Source of the DNA: Arthrobacter cupressi
Lineage (GTDB): Bacteria > Actinomycetota > Actinomycetes > Actinomycetales > Micrococcaceae
Assembly: GCF_900099975.1 (NCBI RefSeq)
Contig: NZ_FNEI01000002.1
Span: forward strand, 348,427 to 412,426
Length of the DNA: 64,000 nucleotides
Direction: 5' to 3'
Shown here: piece by piece, positions 53,189 to 62,606 of the stretch
Numbering within the stretch: position 1 is the stretch's first letter
How the letters are laid out: the number at the start of each line of letters is the position of its first letter
Notes under the pieces: generated by a model
The model's database searches: none
What the model was told of the DNA's origin: nothing
The model's input: only the letters and a program-made list of their open reading frames with translations
Made by a program: the position numbers and the translations under genes

Positions 53189-54026
53189 ACTCCCCCTTCA
53201 CCTTTGGGTGGCTTGCTCCATCCTTGCCGTGATCGTCCTTGGCGTGGTCCTGTCCCCCTGGCTGGCACCGTACCCGCCGGCTGAGCAGAACCTCGCCATC
53301 AGGCTCGCCCCGCCCGGCGGTGCCCACCTTTTGGGAACGGACCATCTGGGCAGGGACACCCTCAGCAGACTGCTCGACGGCGGCCAGTTCTCCCTGACGC
53401 TTGCGGCCCTTGCCACGGTGCTCACCGCCCTCGCGGGGACAGCCATCGGCGTGCTCAGCGCCAGGCGGCGGGGCTGGCTGGACGAGTTCCTCACGCGCAC
53501 CAACGATGTGCTGCTCGCCATGCCGGAAATGGTGGTGGCCCTGTTTCTGGTGGCAGTGCTGGGGACCGGCTACCACTCGCTGCTCCTGGCCCTGACGGTG
53601 ACCGGCTGGACCCCGTTTGCCCGGCTGGCACGTTCACTGGCCATGGACGTCTCAGCCCGCGGATTCGTTGAAGCGGCGCACGTGCTGCGCTGTCCGCCGT
53701 CGTTCATCGTGATGAAGCACATAATTCCACACCTGGCGGGCCCGCTCCTTGGGCAGGCCACGCTGCGTTTTGGCCATTTCCTCATCAACGTGGGCGCTTT
53801 GTCCTACCTGGGCCTGGGGGTCCAGCCACCGCAGTCCGACTGGGGCTCCATGCTCGCAGCTGCCCAGCCCTACGCGGCGCGGGCTCCGCTGACCATCCTG
53901 GCGCCCGGCCTGGTGATCTTTGCTGTTGCGCTTTGCGTGACACTCCTGGGCCAGCACCTTTCACGGACCTCCAAGATGACCCCGGCCCAGGTCCTGACGC
54001 CCGCGGCGGTGCCCGTCAATGCGTAA
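53181..54026 (+). CDS. ABC transporter permease (DppC/NikC class)
   Basis: 281 residues with LLGTDHLGRDTLSRLLDGG, the hallmark of this class, and the coupling loop ARGFVEAAHVLRCPPSFIVMKHIIPHL. TTG start at 53181 overlaps the previous gene by 8 bp; its end overlaps the ATPase gene by 8 bp. Partner of the preceding permease in the iron-regulated importer. Confidence 0.92.
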   Translation: MRRLPLHLWVACSILAVIVLGVVLSPWLAPYPPAEQNLAIRLAPPGGAHLLGTDHLGRDTLSRLLDGGQFSLTLAALATVLTALAGTAIGVLSARRRGWLDEFLTRTNDVLLAMPEMVVALFLVAVLGTGYHSLLLALTVTGWTPFARLARSLAMDVSARGFVEAAHVLRCPPSFIVMKHIIPHLAGPLLGQATLRFGHFLINVGALSYLGLGVQPPQSDWGSMLAAAQPYAARAPLTILAPGLVIFAVALCVTLLGQHLSRTSKMTPAQVLTPAAVPVNA

Positions 54027-55671
54027 CGGACTGGTAATCGAGGGCTTGAATGCAGGACTGCGGGATGCCGCCGGATCCCCCGGCATCCTTCACGACGTTA
54101 ATCTGCGGGTGGAACCGGGCGAATTCGTCGCCCTGGTGGGCGCCTCCGGCAGCGGCAAGACCATAACTTCCCTGTCCATCGCCGGGCTGCTTCCCGCGAA
54201 CGTTGCCATCCAGTCCGGGTCCATCCGGTTGGGCGGCACCGAGCTGCGCGGTCTCAGCGAGGCGGACCTGAACCGCGTACGCGGCGGACGCATCGGCATG
54301 CTGCACCAGCAGCCCAAACGCATGTTCAACCCGCGGATGACCGTGGAGCGCCACATCCGTGAGCCCCTCAAGCTGCATCGCGGTCTGCGGGGACGGGACG
54401 CCGGCGCCGAGGTCCTCCGGCTCCTCGCGGATGCGGGATTCGACCAGCCCAGGAACGTGGCCCGGGCCTACCCCCATCAGTTGTCCGGAGGAATGGCACA
54501 GCGCGCGATGATGGCCGTCGCGATGGCCGGAAAGCCCGAACTGCTCCTGGCCGACGAACCCACCTCGGCGCTGGACAAGGTACTTGAACGCCAGGTTCTG
54601 GAGCTGCTGGACCAGCAGCGGAGAAACCACGGCCTGGGTGTCCTCTGCATCACCCATGACCTGGCCACGGTGTCCGCGTTTGCCGACCGCGTGATCCTCA
54701 TGAAGGACGGCCGGATCCTGGAAGAGGGAGATACCCGGACCGTCCTGGTCTCCCCCCAGACCCACTGCAGCACCTGGGAACTCCTGCAGGCTTCGGCCTT
54801 GGATCCCCGGGCCGACACCATGGATCCCCGGGCCGCCGGGCCGGCTCCCCGCCCGTCGCCAGGGGAAGAAGCTGCCGGCGCGACGATCCTGGACCTCGCA
54901 GGCGTCACCAAAGCGTTCCCGTCCGGATTCCGCAAAACAACGGAGGCCCTCAAGGATGTCAGCCTGTCACTGCGGCAGGGCGAAATCCTGGGCGTGCTGG
55001 GGCAATCAGGTTCGGGTAAAAGTACATTGGCACGGCTCCTGGTGGGACTCGGCACGCCGGACTCGGGAAAGATCACCACGGCTCAAGGCGCCAATGTGCA
55101 ACTGGTGTTCCAAGAGCCCTACGACGTGTTCGACCCCCGCATGATATTGCGCAGGAGCCTTGAAGCACCGCTTCCGCGGTCAGCCATGACTGATGAGGAA
55201 CGCACCGACCGCGTGGACCGGGCGGTGAGAGAGGTTGAGCTCGACCCCTCCATTTTGGACCGCCGCCCTGGGCAATGCTCCGGAGGCCAGCTGCAGAGGC
55301 TGACCATCGCGCGTGCCCTCTTGCTTGAACCGGCTGTCCTTATCTGCGACGAAGCAACGTCGGCGCTGGATGCCATCACCCAGCGCAAGATCCTCGACCT
55401 GCTGCTCAGGCTGCACCGGAGCCGGGGATTGTCGCTGATCATGATCTCCCACGACATGAACGTGATCCGCTACATGAGCCACCGCGTGGCTGTCTTCTAC
55501 CGGGGTCAGGTCGTTGAGCTCGCCGCAGTGGCGGATTTCTTTGCCGAGCCGCGGCATGAACACAGCAAACAGTTGGTGGCGGCAGTCCAGCCGTTGACGC
55601 GGACCGTCCCGCGCGGTTCCGGCAGTACAACGGAAGAGGGAATTCTCGAGGGAGCGCCTGCAACGGCATGA
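54019..55671 (+). CDS. ABC transporter ATPase, fused two-domain (DppD-DppF/NikDE class)
   Basis: 550 residues with two complete ABC domains in one chain. Domain 1: Walker A GASGSGKTITSLSI, signature LSGGMAQRAMMAVAM, LLADEPTSAL. Domain 2 (from ~residue 290): [41 protein letters not shown]. Usually these are separate DppD and DppF proteins; fusion is common in Actinobacteria. Last gene of the operon; 16 bp before the convergent exonuclease gene. Confidence 0.94.
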   Translation: MRNGLVIEGLNAGLRDAAGSPGILHDVNLRVEPGEFVALVGASGSGKTITSLSIAGLLPANVAIQSGSIRLGGTELRGLSEADLNRVRGGRIGMLHQQPKRMFNPRMTVERHIREPLKLHRGLRGRDAGAEVLRLLADAGFDQPRNVARAYPHQLSGGMAQRAMMAVAMAGKPELLLADEPTSALDKVLERQVLELLDQQRRNHGLGVLCITHDLATVSAFADRVILMKDGRILEEGDTRTVLVSPQTHCSTWELLQASALDPRADTMDPRAAGPAPRPSPGEEAAGATILDLAGVTKAFPSGFRKTTEALKDVSLSLRQGEILGVLGQSGSGKSTLARLLVGLGTPDSGKITTAQGANVQLVFQEPYDVFDPRMILRRSLEAPLPRSAMTDEERTDRVDRAVREVELDPSILDRRPGQCSGGQLQRLTIARALLLEPAVLICDEATSALDAITQRKILDLLLRLHRSRGLSLIMISHDMNVIRYMSHRVAVFYRGQVVELAAVADFFAEPRHEHSKQLVAAVQPLTRTVPRGSGSTTEEGILEGAPATA

Positions 55672-55687
55672 AGCTTCCACGCTGCCC

Positions 55688-56626
55688 TCACGGGCGGAGG
55701 TCGAGGGCATCGAGCAATCGCCGCACCGGTCCGCCGAGGTTCCAGTCGCTCGCGAGGCTCTCGAGTTCAGTGCGTGCATTTCCGGTGACGGGGTGCAGCC
55801 GCGCTCCGGCGTCGTCGAGCGTGGGCAGCGCGAGGTCGCGCACAACATTCACGACGGCGGGCGCAACAGTCAGGTAGTCGGCGGAGGCAGCGAGTTTCGC
55901 ACGCACCGGCGCGGACAGCCCGCTGCCGGGGTCCGCCGCGGCCGCGAGCAACCCGTCCAGCGTGCCGTACGCCAAAAGCAGTGACGCCGCTGTCTTTTCG
56001 CCGATTCCGGCGACGCCCGGTAGCCCGTCGGAGGCGTCTCCCCGCAGCGCCGCGAAGTCGGCGTACTGTTCCGGCAGCACACGATACTTGCCAACGACCA
56101 CGGCATCGGTCACCACCTCAAGGTTCCGCATGCCCTTCGCCGTGTAAATGACGCGGACACCGCGCGAATCATCGACCACCTGGAACAGATCGCGGTCCCC
56201 CGTCACGACGTCGACCGGAAGGTCGGCCTGACTGGCGTAGGTGCCGATGACGTCGTCGGCCTCATGCCCGGCAGCCCCGACAACTGCGATGCCCGCCAGG
56301 CCGAGCACCCGGCGGATCATGGGAACCTGCCGCACAAGCGCCTCCGGCACCACCTCTACGTCCGGGGCACCCGCCACGTCCTCGGCGATCCTGTGCGACT
56401 TGTACGAGGGGATGAGATCCACCCGCCACCCAGGACGCCAATCCTCGTCCCAACACGCCACCAGATGCGTCGCGCCGTACTCCGTGACGAGCCGCGCGAT
56501 CATTTCCGCCAAGCCGCGGACAGCATTCACCGGCGTGCCGTCGTGGCTGCGGATCGAATCGGGCACGCCAAAGAAGGCGCGAAAGTACAGCGACGCGGTA
56601 TCAAGGAGCATCAAACGATCAGGCAT
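55688..56626 (-). CDS. Stand-alone 5'-3' exonuclease (PolA N-terminal-like / flap nuclease)
   Basis: 312 residues. The PIN-like nuclease core has LMLLDTASLYFRAFFGVPDSI, the acidic block GHEADDVIGTYASQ, VVTGDRDLFQVV, and the helix-3-turn region GVAGIGEKTAASLLLAYG. It acts on 5' ends or flaps of DNA, without a polymerase domain. Such stand-alone copies coexist with full-length PolA in many actinobacteria. Monocistronic on the minus strand; start ATG 56626. Confidence 0.92.
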   Translation of the reverse strand: MPDRLMLLDTASLYFRAFFGVPDSIRSHDGTPVNAVRGLAEMIARLVTEYGATHLVACWDEDWRPGWRVDLIPSYKSHRIAEDVAGAPDVEVVPEALVRQVPMIRRVLGLAGIAVVGAAGHEADDVIGTYASQADLPVDVVTGDRDLFQVVDDSRGVRVIYTAKGMRNLEVVTDAVVVGKYRVLPEQYADFAALRGDASDGLPGVAGIGEKTAASLLLAYGTLDGLLAAAADPGSGLSAPVRAKLAASADYLTVAPAVVNVVRDLALPTLDDAGARLHPVTGNARTELESLASDWNLGGPVRRLLDALDLRP

Positions 56627-56702
56627 AAGCGATCCTTACACCCAAGCAGTGCCGGACCCAAGGCTTTCCCCCACCCGATGCAGCATCGCCGACAGCGGCA
56701 AG

Positions 56703-57944
56703 TCACCGGTCCCCGCCCGCAGCGGACCCGCTAGGGACTACCGGCGCATCCCAATCGATGTGGTGGCGATAGACCCAGTCGAAATTGTCGTCGGCCTTCC
56801 TGGCGAGTGAGCGGAAGACGGCCCTCAATACAAAGTCTTCGAAGACCCGCTTGAATTGGCCGCGGACTTTCGGGGCGGCGTTCCTGCGACCCCATTCGAC
56901 CACCAGTTCCGCCCGGCTCCGGCGTTCGTTTTCATACCGGGACAATGCGGTAGGGATGTCTTCAGTGGAGATGTCCCGAAGCGATCGCCCGAGCGCGACG
57001 GCGTCTTCGATGGCCATGGAAGCACCTTGGCCGGACGACGGCGATGCAGCGTGGGCAGCATCTCCCACCAGGACCAGGGCGCCTCGATGCCAGCTGGGAA
57101 TGCTCGGAAAGTCGGAGGTGGTGTAGGGCCGGATAATCCCTTCAGTAGCGGCGATGATTTCGGCCATCGGAGTACGGTCCCCGGCCACGAGGTGGGTCAG
57201 CCAGGCCTTGCGGGCGGCATGGTCCAGGGCGGCCGGATCCTCCGATGAACGCTGGAGCGGGTTGGCAAACCACCAGATCCTGCCGTCCGGATCCTGCATG
57301 TAGCAATAGAAGCAGCGCTTGCCGAAGACCATCTTCATGCGCCCCGGCTCGACGTCGAGGAGCCCTGCCGGGAGCAGTCCGGCTTCGACGATCCCGCCGG
57401 TGTTGAGCAGGGGGATGTTGCGGGGAGCCGGGGACGTGGGATCGATCAGCGGCCGCACGGCCGAGTGGAGGCCGTCGGCGCCGACCACCAAATCTCCACG
57501 CACGGTGGTGCCGTCCGCGAAAACGGCCGTGACGCCGTCGGATGTTTCCTTGACCGAAGCGAGCCGCTTGCCGTACTCGACGCCGATCCCGCGCTGGGCG
57601 GCTGCCTTGCGGAACATGCCATACAGCTCGGAACGCGTCATGGTGCGCGCTGTGGTGCGGTCAGGGAGGGATCCGCCGTAGTCAAAGTCGATGAGGTGTT
57701 TCCCCGTACTGCCCAGGTACATGGACATCCTCGGGGTGCTGAAGCCCAGCCCGGCGGCTGCATCCTTAAGCCCGAGGGTTTCCAGGGCAGCGAAGCCATT
57801 CACGGCCACGGTCAGGAAGCCACCGACGCCGTCCGAGGGCGCACCGTAGGCCTCGAACACGGTGGCTTGGTGACCGGCTTTCTGCAATGAGATGGCGGTG
57901 GCGAGTCCGGCGATTCCGGATCCGATGACAAGACAGTTCAGCAC
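56703..57944 (-). CDS. FAD-dependent aromatic-ring-hydroxylase-type monooxygenase
   Basis: 413 residues of the PHBH fold. FAD-binding VIGSGIAGLATAISLQKAG at the N-terminus, the DG motif (DLVVGADGLHSAVRP) and the GD motif (LVLVGDAAHAASPSSGQGASMAIEDA). Probably hydroxylates an aromatic or polyketide-like compound with NAD(P)H and oxygen; the substrate cannot be inferred. Divergent from a MarR regulator across 106 bp, the usual layout for a substrate-induced detoxification or catabolic enzyme. Confidence 0.9.
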   Translation of the reverse strand: MLNCLVIGSGIAGLATAISLQKAGHQATVFEAYGAPSDGVGGFLTVAVNGFAALETLGLKDAAAGLGFSTPRMSMYLGSTGKHLIDFDYGGSLPDRTTARTMTRSELYGMFRKAAAQRGIGVEYGKRLASVKETSDGVTAVFADGTTVRGDLVVGADGLHSAVRPLIDPTSPAPRNIPLLNTGGIVEAGLLPAGLLDVEPGRMKMVFGKRCFYCYMQDPDGRIWWFANPLQRSSEDPAALDHAARKAWLTHLVAGDRTPMAEIIAATEGIIRPYTTSDFPSIPSWHRGALVLVGDAAHAASPSSGQGASMAIEDAVALGRSLRDISTEDIPTALSRYENERRSRAELVVEWGRRNAAPKVRGQFKRVFEDFVLRAVFRSLARKADDNFDWVYRHHIDWDAPVVPSGSAAGGDR

Positions 57945-57962
57945 GGCGGGCTCCCTCGAATT

Positions 57963-58032
57963 TATTTCGTTCGGTTAAAAGAAATATAGGCACGGCGCCG
58001 GGTGCCGTCAATCCTTTCGGTGCGACGAAATA
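57963..58032. promoter_or_regulatory. Inverted repeats in the monooxygenase/MarR divergent region
   Basis: TATTTCGT (57963-57970) and ACGAAATA (58025-58032) are exact inverted copies 54 bp apart, one near each promoter. They are candidate MarR-binding half-sites. TAGCCT ends 6 nt before the MarR GTG. Confidence 0.4.
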
Positions 58033-58050
58033 GTTTGCTAGCCTCGGAGC

Positions 58051-58584
58051 GTGGAGAATCAACCGAACGTCGGCACGCAGCGCCAGGAATTGCTTGAGGC
58101 GGTCCTCGCCTCAGGTCGGGAGCTTTCGACGGCGGCCGTCATGTTCCACACAAAGCTGTCGGAGCTGCGCGGACTGTCCGCCACGGAGGGGAAAGCGATC
58201 GACATCCTGCTGCGCTTCGGACCGATGACGGCCGGGGAATTCTGCGAACAATCCGGGCTGGCTCCGGCCTCGGTCACGGGATTGATGCAACGCCTTGAGA
58301 GCAAAGGTGTAGCGCGCCGGGTCCGGCACGAAGGCGACAAACGGAAAGTCCTGATCGAGCTCGTCGGAGACCAGGCCAAAGCCGCAATGCCCCACTTTGT
58401 CGACTTCATGGGCAGACTGGCCGGCCTCCTGGAGGGGTACAGCGACGAAGAACTGCGTGTCATCGCGGACTATTCGTCCAAAGCCGCGAGGATCCAGCAG
58501 GACGCGGCGGGGCGGCTGGGTGCCGGGTCCCCTGGCGACAAGGACGACGACGGCGACCGCGCGCCGTCGCCGGGCTCCGCTTGA
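58051..58584 (+). CDS. MarR-family transcriptional regulator
   Basis: 177 residues. The winged helix is in EGKAIDILLRFGPMTAGEFCEQSGLAPASVTGLMQRLESKGVARRVRHEGDKRKVLIEL, which is the standard MarR core with the basic wing. The C-terminal ~25 residues (GDKDDDGDRAPSPG) are disordered. GTG start, probably leaderless. Divergent from the FAD monooxygenase, which it likely represses until an aromatic ligand binds. Confidence 0.9.
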   Translation: MENQPNVGTQRQELLEAVLASGRELSTAAVMFHTKLSELRGLSATEGKAIDILLRFGPMTAGEFCEQSGLAPASVTGLMQRLESKGVARRVRHEGDKRKVLIELVGDQAKAAMPHFVDFMGRLAGLLEGYSDEELRVIADYSSKAARIQQDAAGRLGAGSPGDKDDDGDRAPSPGSA

Positions 58585-58646
58585 GCCGTTCCCTGCTTAG
58601 GGCCGCGCTTCAGCCATGTACGCAGCGGCCGTGACAGACTGAAGCC

Positions 58647-60236
58647 ATGCTGCTCGACGAGATCGTGAGGACCTCGGAAGCCGTTGCGACCACGCGCTCC
58701 CGGCTCGCGAAGGTCAACGAATTGGCAGGTCTGCTGCGCCGGCTCGACCCCGAAGACATCCCGACGGCGGTCGGCTTGCTCGCCGCTAAGCCTCGGCAAG
58801 GCCGAGTCGGGATCGGCTGGAGCGGTATGCGGGCAGCCAAGGTAGAGTCCGCTCCCGCTCCGCACCTCACCATTGCCGACCTCGACGCTGCGTTGGACCG
58901 GCTGCTTGCAGCCGCAGGCGCTGGCTCGACCGTTGACCGCGCCGCCACCCTTCGGACTCTGATGGCGGAAGCCACCGAGCGGGAGCAGGCCTTCATCGCC
59001 GGCGTGCTGGTCGGAGAACTTCGTACGGGTGCACTCGAAGGCGTACTGACGGATGCGATCGCCCGCGCCGCCGGCCGGCCGATCGAGGCCGTACGCCGCG
59101 CAGCAATGCTCTCCGGCGATCTCGGCGGGACGGCCCTCCTGGCGATCACGGGCACCCCAGCCCAGCTTAGCGCCGTCGGCCTCGTCGTAGGACGTCCCGT
59201 GCAGCCCATGCTCGCCGCAACCGCGGCCAGTGCCAGCGAAGCGCTGGAGGCCACGGGGGAAGCGTCGGTGGAATACAAGCTCGACGGCGCTCGAATCCAG
59301 GTTCACCGCGCCAACGACGACGTACGTATCTTCACCCGTACCCTGGCCGACGTGACCCATCGGCTGCCTGAGGTGGTGGAGGTGGTGCGCGGACTGCCCG
59401 TGCGCGATGTGATCCTCGACGGCGAGACTCTGGCCCTGGACGAGGACGGCGGTCCACGGCCGTTCCAGGAGACCATGTCCCGGTTCGGGGCCGACGCGGC
59501 GCGCACCACACTGCTGCATCCGTGGTTTTTCGACGTGCTGCACATCGACGGGCGCGACCTGCTCGACGAGCCGCTGTCCACACGCATCGGCGTGCTCGAG
59601 CGCATCGCCCCTGGTCACCGCATCCCGGGGAAAATCACCGGGGATGCGGCTGTCGCCGAGAAAGTGTCGCACGATGCGCTTGCCGCGGGCCATGAGGGTG
59701 TGGTGGTGAAGGCAGTGGGCTCGACCTACGCCGCCGGGCGCCGGGGTTCGAACTGGATCAAGGTGAAGCCGGTGCTCACTTACGACTTGGTGGTGCTCGC
59801 CTGCGAATGGGGGTCAGGACGGCGCACCGGACTGCTGTCGAACCTGCACCTCGGAGCCCTGGACCCAGACGGCGAGTTCGGTGAACCCGGCGGCTACGTG
59901 ATGGTGGGCAAGACTTTCAAGGGCCTCACCGACTCGCTGCTGCAATGGCAGACTAAAAGGTTCCAGGAGCTGGAGGTGCGGCGTACGGCAGGAACAGTCT
60001 GGACGCAGCCGGTCACCGTCGTCGAGATCGCCATCGACGGCGTCCAGCACTCTCCGCGCTATCCCGGTGGAATCGCCCTTCGGTTCGCGCGGGTCAGGCG
60101 CTATCGTGACGACAAGACGGCCGCGGAGGCCGACACCATCCAGACGTTGCGCGCACTGCTCCACACCCCACGGGGCAGAGAGGTATCGCCCCGGTCGGCG
60201 GAATCAGATTCGGGAAGAGACGCCCCACTCTCGTAA
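58647..60236 (+). CDS. ATP-dependent DNA ligase (LigB type)
   Basis: 529 residues. An N-terminal DNA-binding domain (~1-190) is followed by the adenylation domain with the active-site Lys in EYKLDGARIQV (about K211), motif III/IV region DVILDGETLAL and the motif V EGVVVKAVGSTY / WIKVKP. An OB-fold follows with VVEIAIDGVQHSPRYPGGIALRFARV. An accessory ligase, in addition to the NAD-dependent LigA expected elsewhere. Not linked to Ku or LigD here. CAGACT precedes ATG 58647 by 6 nt. Confidence 0.93.
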   Translation: MLLDEIVRTSEAVATTRSRLAKVNELAGLLRRLDPEDIPTAVGLLAAKPRQGRVGIGWSGMRAAKVESAPAPHLTIADLDAALDRLLAAAGAGSTVDRAATLRTLMAEATEREQAFIAGVLVGELRTGALEGVLTDAIARAAGRPIEAVRRAAMLSGDLGGTALLAITGTPAQLSAVGLVVGRPVQPMLAATAASASEALEATGEASVEYKLDGARIQVHRANDDVRIFTRTLADVTHRLPEVVEVVRGLPVRDVILDGETLALDEDGGPRPFQETMSRFGADAARTTLLHPWFFDVLHIDGRDLLDEPLSTRIGVLERIAPGHRIPGKITGDAAVAEKVSHDALAAGHEGVVVKAVGSTYAAGRRGSNWIKVKPVLTYDLVVLACEWGSGRRTGLLSNLHLGALDPDGEFGEPGGYVMVGKTFKGLTDSLLQWQTKRFQELEVRRTAGTVWTQPVTVVEIAIDGVQHSPRYPGGIALRFARVRRYRDDKTAAEADTIQTLRALLHTPRGREVSPRSAESDSGRDAPLS

Positions 60237-61043
60237 TATCGATGGCTCAGCAGTTCTGAAGTCGCAATGACCTGGTCGGCCCCCACCGCCGGAAGTCCGA
60301 GCGAACCGGCCACGACGCCTAAGGCGGGGTTGGGCAGTGGCGGCGTTCCCATCGGGTCCAGCAGATTGTTTGTCGGTCAGGGGTTCACTGCCCATCTGCA
60401 AGTCCGGCATATCCCGCATGACGGATCGCCCTTGCGGCCCCGGCGGTCCGGAATGTCCTCACAAGGATCAAAGAGAAATGCTCCGCCAGGAGGATCAGTG
60501 GGACGGCACGGGAAGCGATAACGACTACAGATATATCTTATTGCAATCATTGATATATCAATTCTATGATGGGTCGGGGTCCGCTGGAGGATCGATTGTT
60601 GACTCGATGAGGAGTAAGCCAGATGCACCGACGCGCGCACCATCTCGAACGGCCGGGCATTGATCTCCTTCAGCCTGGCGGAGGCCGAGACGCTCGGAAA
60701 ACTCGGAGGAACCACGTTTTCCCGCCATCCTGGCGACATCAACATTTCGACGGCACCGCAAAGTGTCAGGGCCATGAGCAGGGCGACCGCCGTCTGTTAC
60801 ACGGTCATCTGCCCCGGCCCTGAACGTCCGCAACGAGGGCGGAGCATGTCCAACTCATCGCGCGCACCGCTTAGGGACTACTCCAGCAACCATATCCGTC
60901 AGCGCTACTCGACCAGCGGTCTGGGTGAAGCAAGGCAGCAGTCCCTGTTCAACCGCACCGCAGATGCACCGGATCGGTTGCGGATCGAGCGGACACAACA
61001 GATGCAGTATTTCCCAGGCACCACATCCTAGAGAGAGAAAATA
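60237..61043. other. 807-bp region without a recognised gene
   Basis: No family could be recognised on either strand. The minus strand reads protein-like over short runs (e.g. PALGVVAGSLGLPAVGADQ at ~60270-60340, and ARLKEINARPFEMVRASVH near 60620-60690) but is broken by stops and frame changes, suggesting gene remnants. On the plus strand a 61-codon ORF (60846-61031) ends 12 bp before pntA. The base composition becomes AT-rich around 60515-60570. Confidence 0.4.
60529..60570 (+). promoter_or_regulatory. Strong promoter with two AT-rich palindromes
   Basis: -35 TTGCAA (60541-60546), 18-bp spacer, -10 TATGAT (60565-60570). The perfect 14-bp palindrome ATTGATATATCAAT (60549-60562) fills the spacer; AGATATATCT (60529-60538) lies just upstream, with centres 22 bp apart (two helical turns). 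This looks like a cooperative repressor site. The first clear downstream gene is pntA at 61044. Confidence 0.7.
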
Positions 61044-62606
61044 GTGACGCGTATAGGCATTGTGGCCGAGCTAGGTCGCGAAACGAGGGTGGCGGCAACG
61101 CCTGCCACTGTGAAGCAATTGCTGGGTTTGGGCTACGACGTTGTAGTCGAAAAAGGCGCCGGTGAATCTGCGTCCTTCCGGAACGAAGAATATGCTGCGG
61201 CGGGCGCTTCGATCGTAGGTGCCGAAGACGCGTGGGGCAGCGACGTGGTGCTCAGGATCAATCCGCCCACCGAGAACGAAATCAACCGCCTCGCAGATGG
61301 CGCCACCCTCATCAGCATGTTGAGCCCCGGGTTGCGGCCAGAGCTGGTAGAGGCCTTGGCAGCCCGACCCATCACCGCTCTTGCCTTGGATGCCGTACCA
61401 CGCATCTCCCGGGCGCAGTCAATGGACGTCCTTAGCTCAATGGCAAATATCGCGGGTTACCGGGCTGTCATCGAAGCAGCGCACGAGTTCGGCAGGTTCT
61501 TCACCGGACAAGTCACCGCGGCGGGCAAGGTGCCGCCGGCGAAAGTCCTCGTCGCTGGTGCGGGCGTCGCCGGCCTGGCGGCGATCGGAGCAGCGAGCAG
61601 CCTCGGCGCAATCGTGCGGGCAACCGATCCGCGGCCGGAGGTTGCGGATCAGGTGAAGTCCATCGGCGGGACCTACCTCAAGGTTGAGGTGGAGGAGGAA
61701 ATGAAGTCCTCCGACGGGTACGCGAAAGCAACGTCGGAAGCGTATAACCGGCGAGCGGCGGAAATCTACACCGAGCAGGCCCGTGACGTTGACATCGTCA
61801 TCACCACGGCCCTGATCCCGGGCCGTCCCGCACCGAAACTCCTCACGGCCGACGACGTAGCCGCAATGAAACCCGGCAGCGTGATCGTGGATATGGCGGC
61901 CGGGCAGGGCGGCAATGTGGAAGGCTCCGTGGCAGGGGAACGCATCGTTACGGAGAACGGTGTCGTCATCCTCGGCTACACGGATCTCCCCGCCCGACTT
62001 CCGGCCCAGGCATCCCAGCTGTACGGGACCAATCTCCTGAACCTCCTCAAACTCCTCACCAAGGACAAAGACGGCCAGCTCACCATCGACTTCGACGACG
62101 TGGTTCAGCGCTCCGTGACCGTGGTGCGTGACGGCGAAAAAACCTGGCCGCCGCCCCCCGTCCAAGTCTCCGCAGCACCCGCCGCCCAAGCGGACGCCAC
62201 ACGCGCAGAGGAGAGCCCTGCCGGCGAAGCAGCGAAGACGGGACTGAGCCCCGCCGGCAAAGCCGGTCTTATCGCTGCAGGAATTGCGCTCCTCTTCTGG
62301 ATCAGCGCGGTGGCACCGGCTCCCCTGCCGCAGCACTTTACCGTCCTGCTGCTCTCCGTCGTCGTCGGGTTCTACGTCATCGGCAAGGTCCACCACGCCC
62401 TGCACACTCCCCTGATGTCCGTCACCAATGCAATTTCCGGGATCATCGTCGTCGGCGCGTTGCTGCAAATCACCTCGGAAAACCCCATTGTGCAGGCCCT
62501 CTCCGCTGTCGCCGTCCTGCTTGCCAGCATCAACATCTTCGGCGGCTTCGCAGTCACCCGGCGCATGCTCGCGATGTTCTCCAAGGGAAATAAGGCGCAG
62601 GGATGA
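61044..62606 (+). CDS. pntA: NAD(P) transhydrogenase subunit alpha
   Basis: 520 residues. Residues 1-375 form the NAD(H)-binding domain [59 protein letters not shown]. The C-terminal ~110 residues contain about four membrane helices, as in the two-subunit E. coli form (not the split PntAA/PntAB). With PntB it couples hydride transfer between NADH and NADP to proton movement, supplying NADPH. GTG start follows AGAGAGAGAAA; the stop overlaps the pntB ATG. Confidence 0.95.
   Translation: MTRIGIVAELGRETRVAATPATVKQLLGLGYDVVVEKGAGESASFRNEEYAAAGASIVGAEDAWGSDVVLRINPPTENEINRLADGATLISMLSPGLRPELVEALAARPITALALDAVPRISRAQSMDVLSSMANIAGYRAVIEAAHEFGRFFTGQVTAAGKVPPAKVLVAGAGVAGLAAIGAASSLGAIVRATDPRPEVADQVKSIGGTYLKVEVEEEMKSSDGYAKATSEAYNRRAAEIYTEQARDVDIVITTALIPGRPAPKLLTADDVAAMKPGSVIVDMAAGQGGNVEGSVAGERIVTENGVVILGYTDLPARLPAQASQLYGTNLLNLLKLLTKDKDGQLTIDFDDVVQRSVTVVRDGEKTWPPPPVQVSAAPAAQADATRAEESPAGEAAKTGLSPAGKAGLIAAGIALLFWISAVAPAPLPQHFTVLLLSVVVGFYVIGKVHHALHTPLMSVTNAISGIIVVGALLQITSENPIVQALSAVAVLLASINIFGGFAVTRRMLAMFSKGNKAQG

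Noticed and set aside
58647..60236. NHEJ ligase D system
   Set aside because: The protein is a LigB-type ligase without polymerase or phosphoesterase domains, and no ku gene is adjacent. The nearby exonuclease belongs to the PolA/flap family.
60337..60663. 108-codon plus-strand ORF across the AT-rich promoter
   Set aside because: It runs through the -35, operator and -10 elements, has no recognisable domain and no good start context; it is probably chance.
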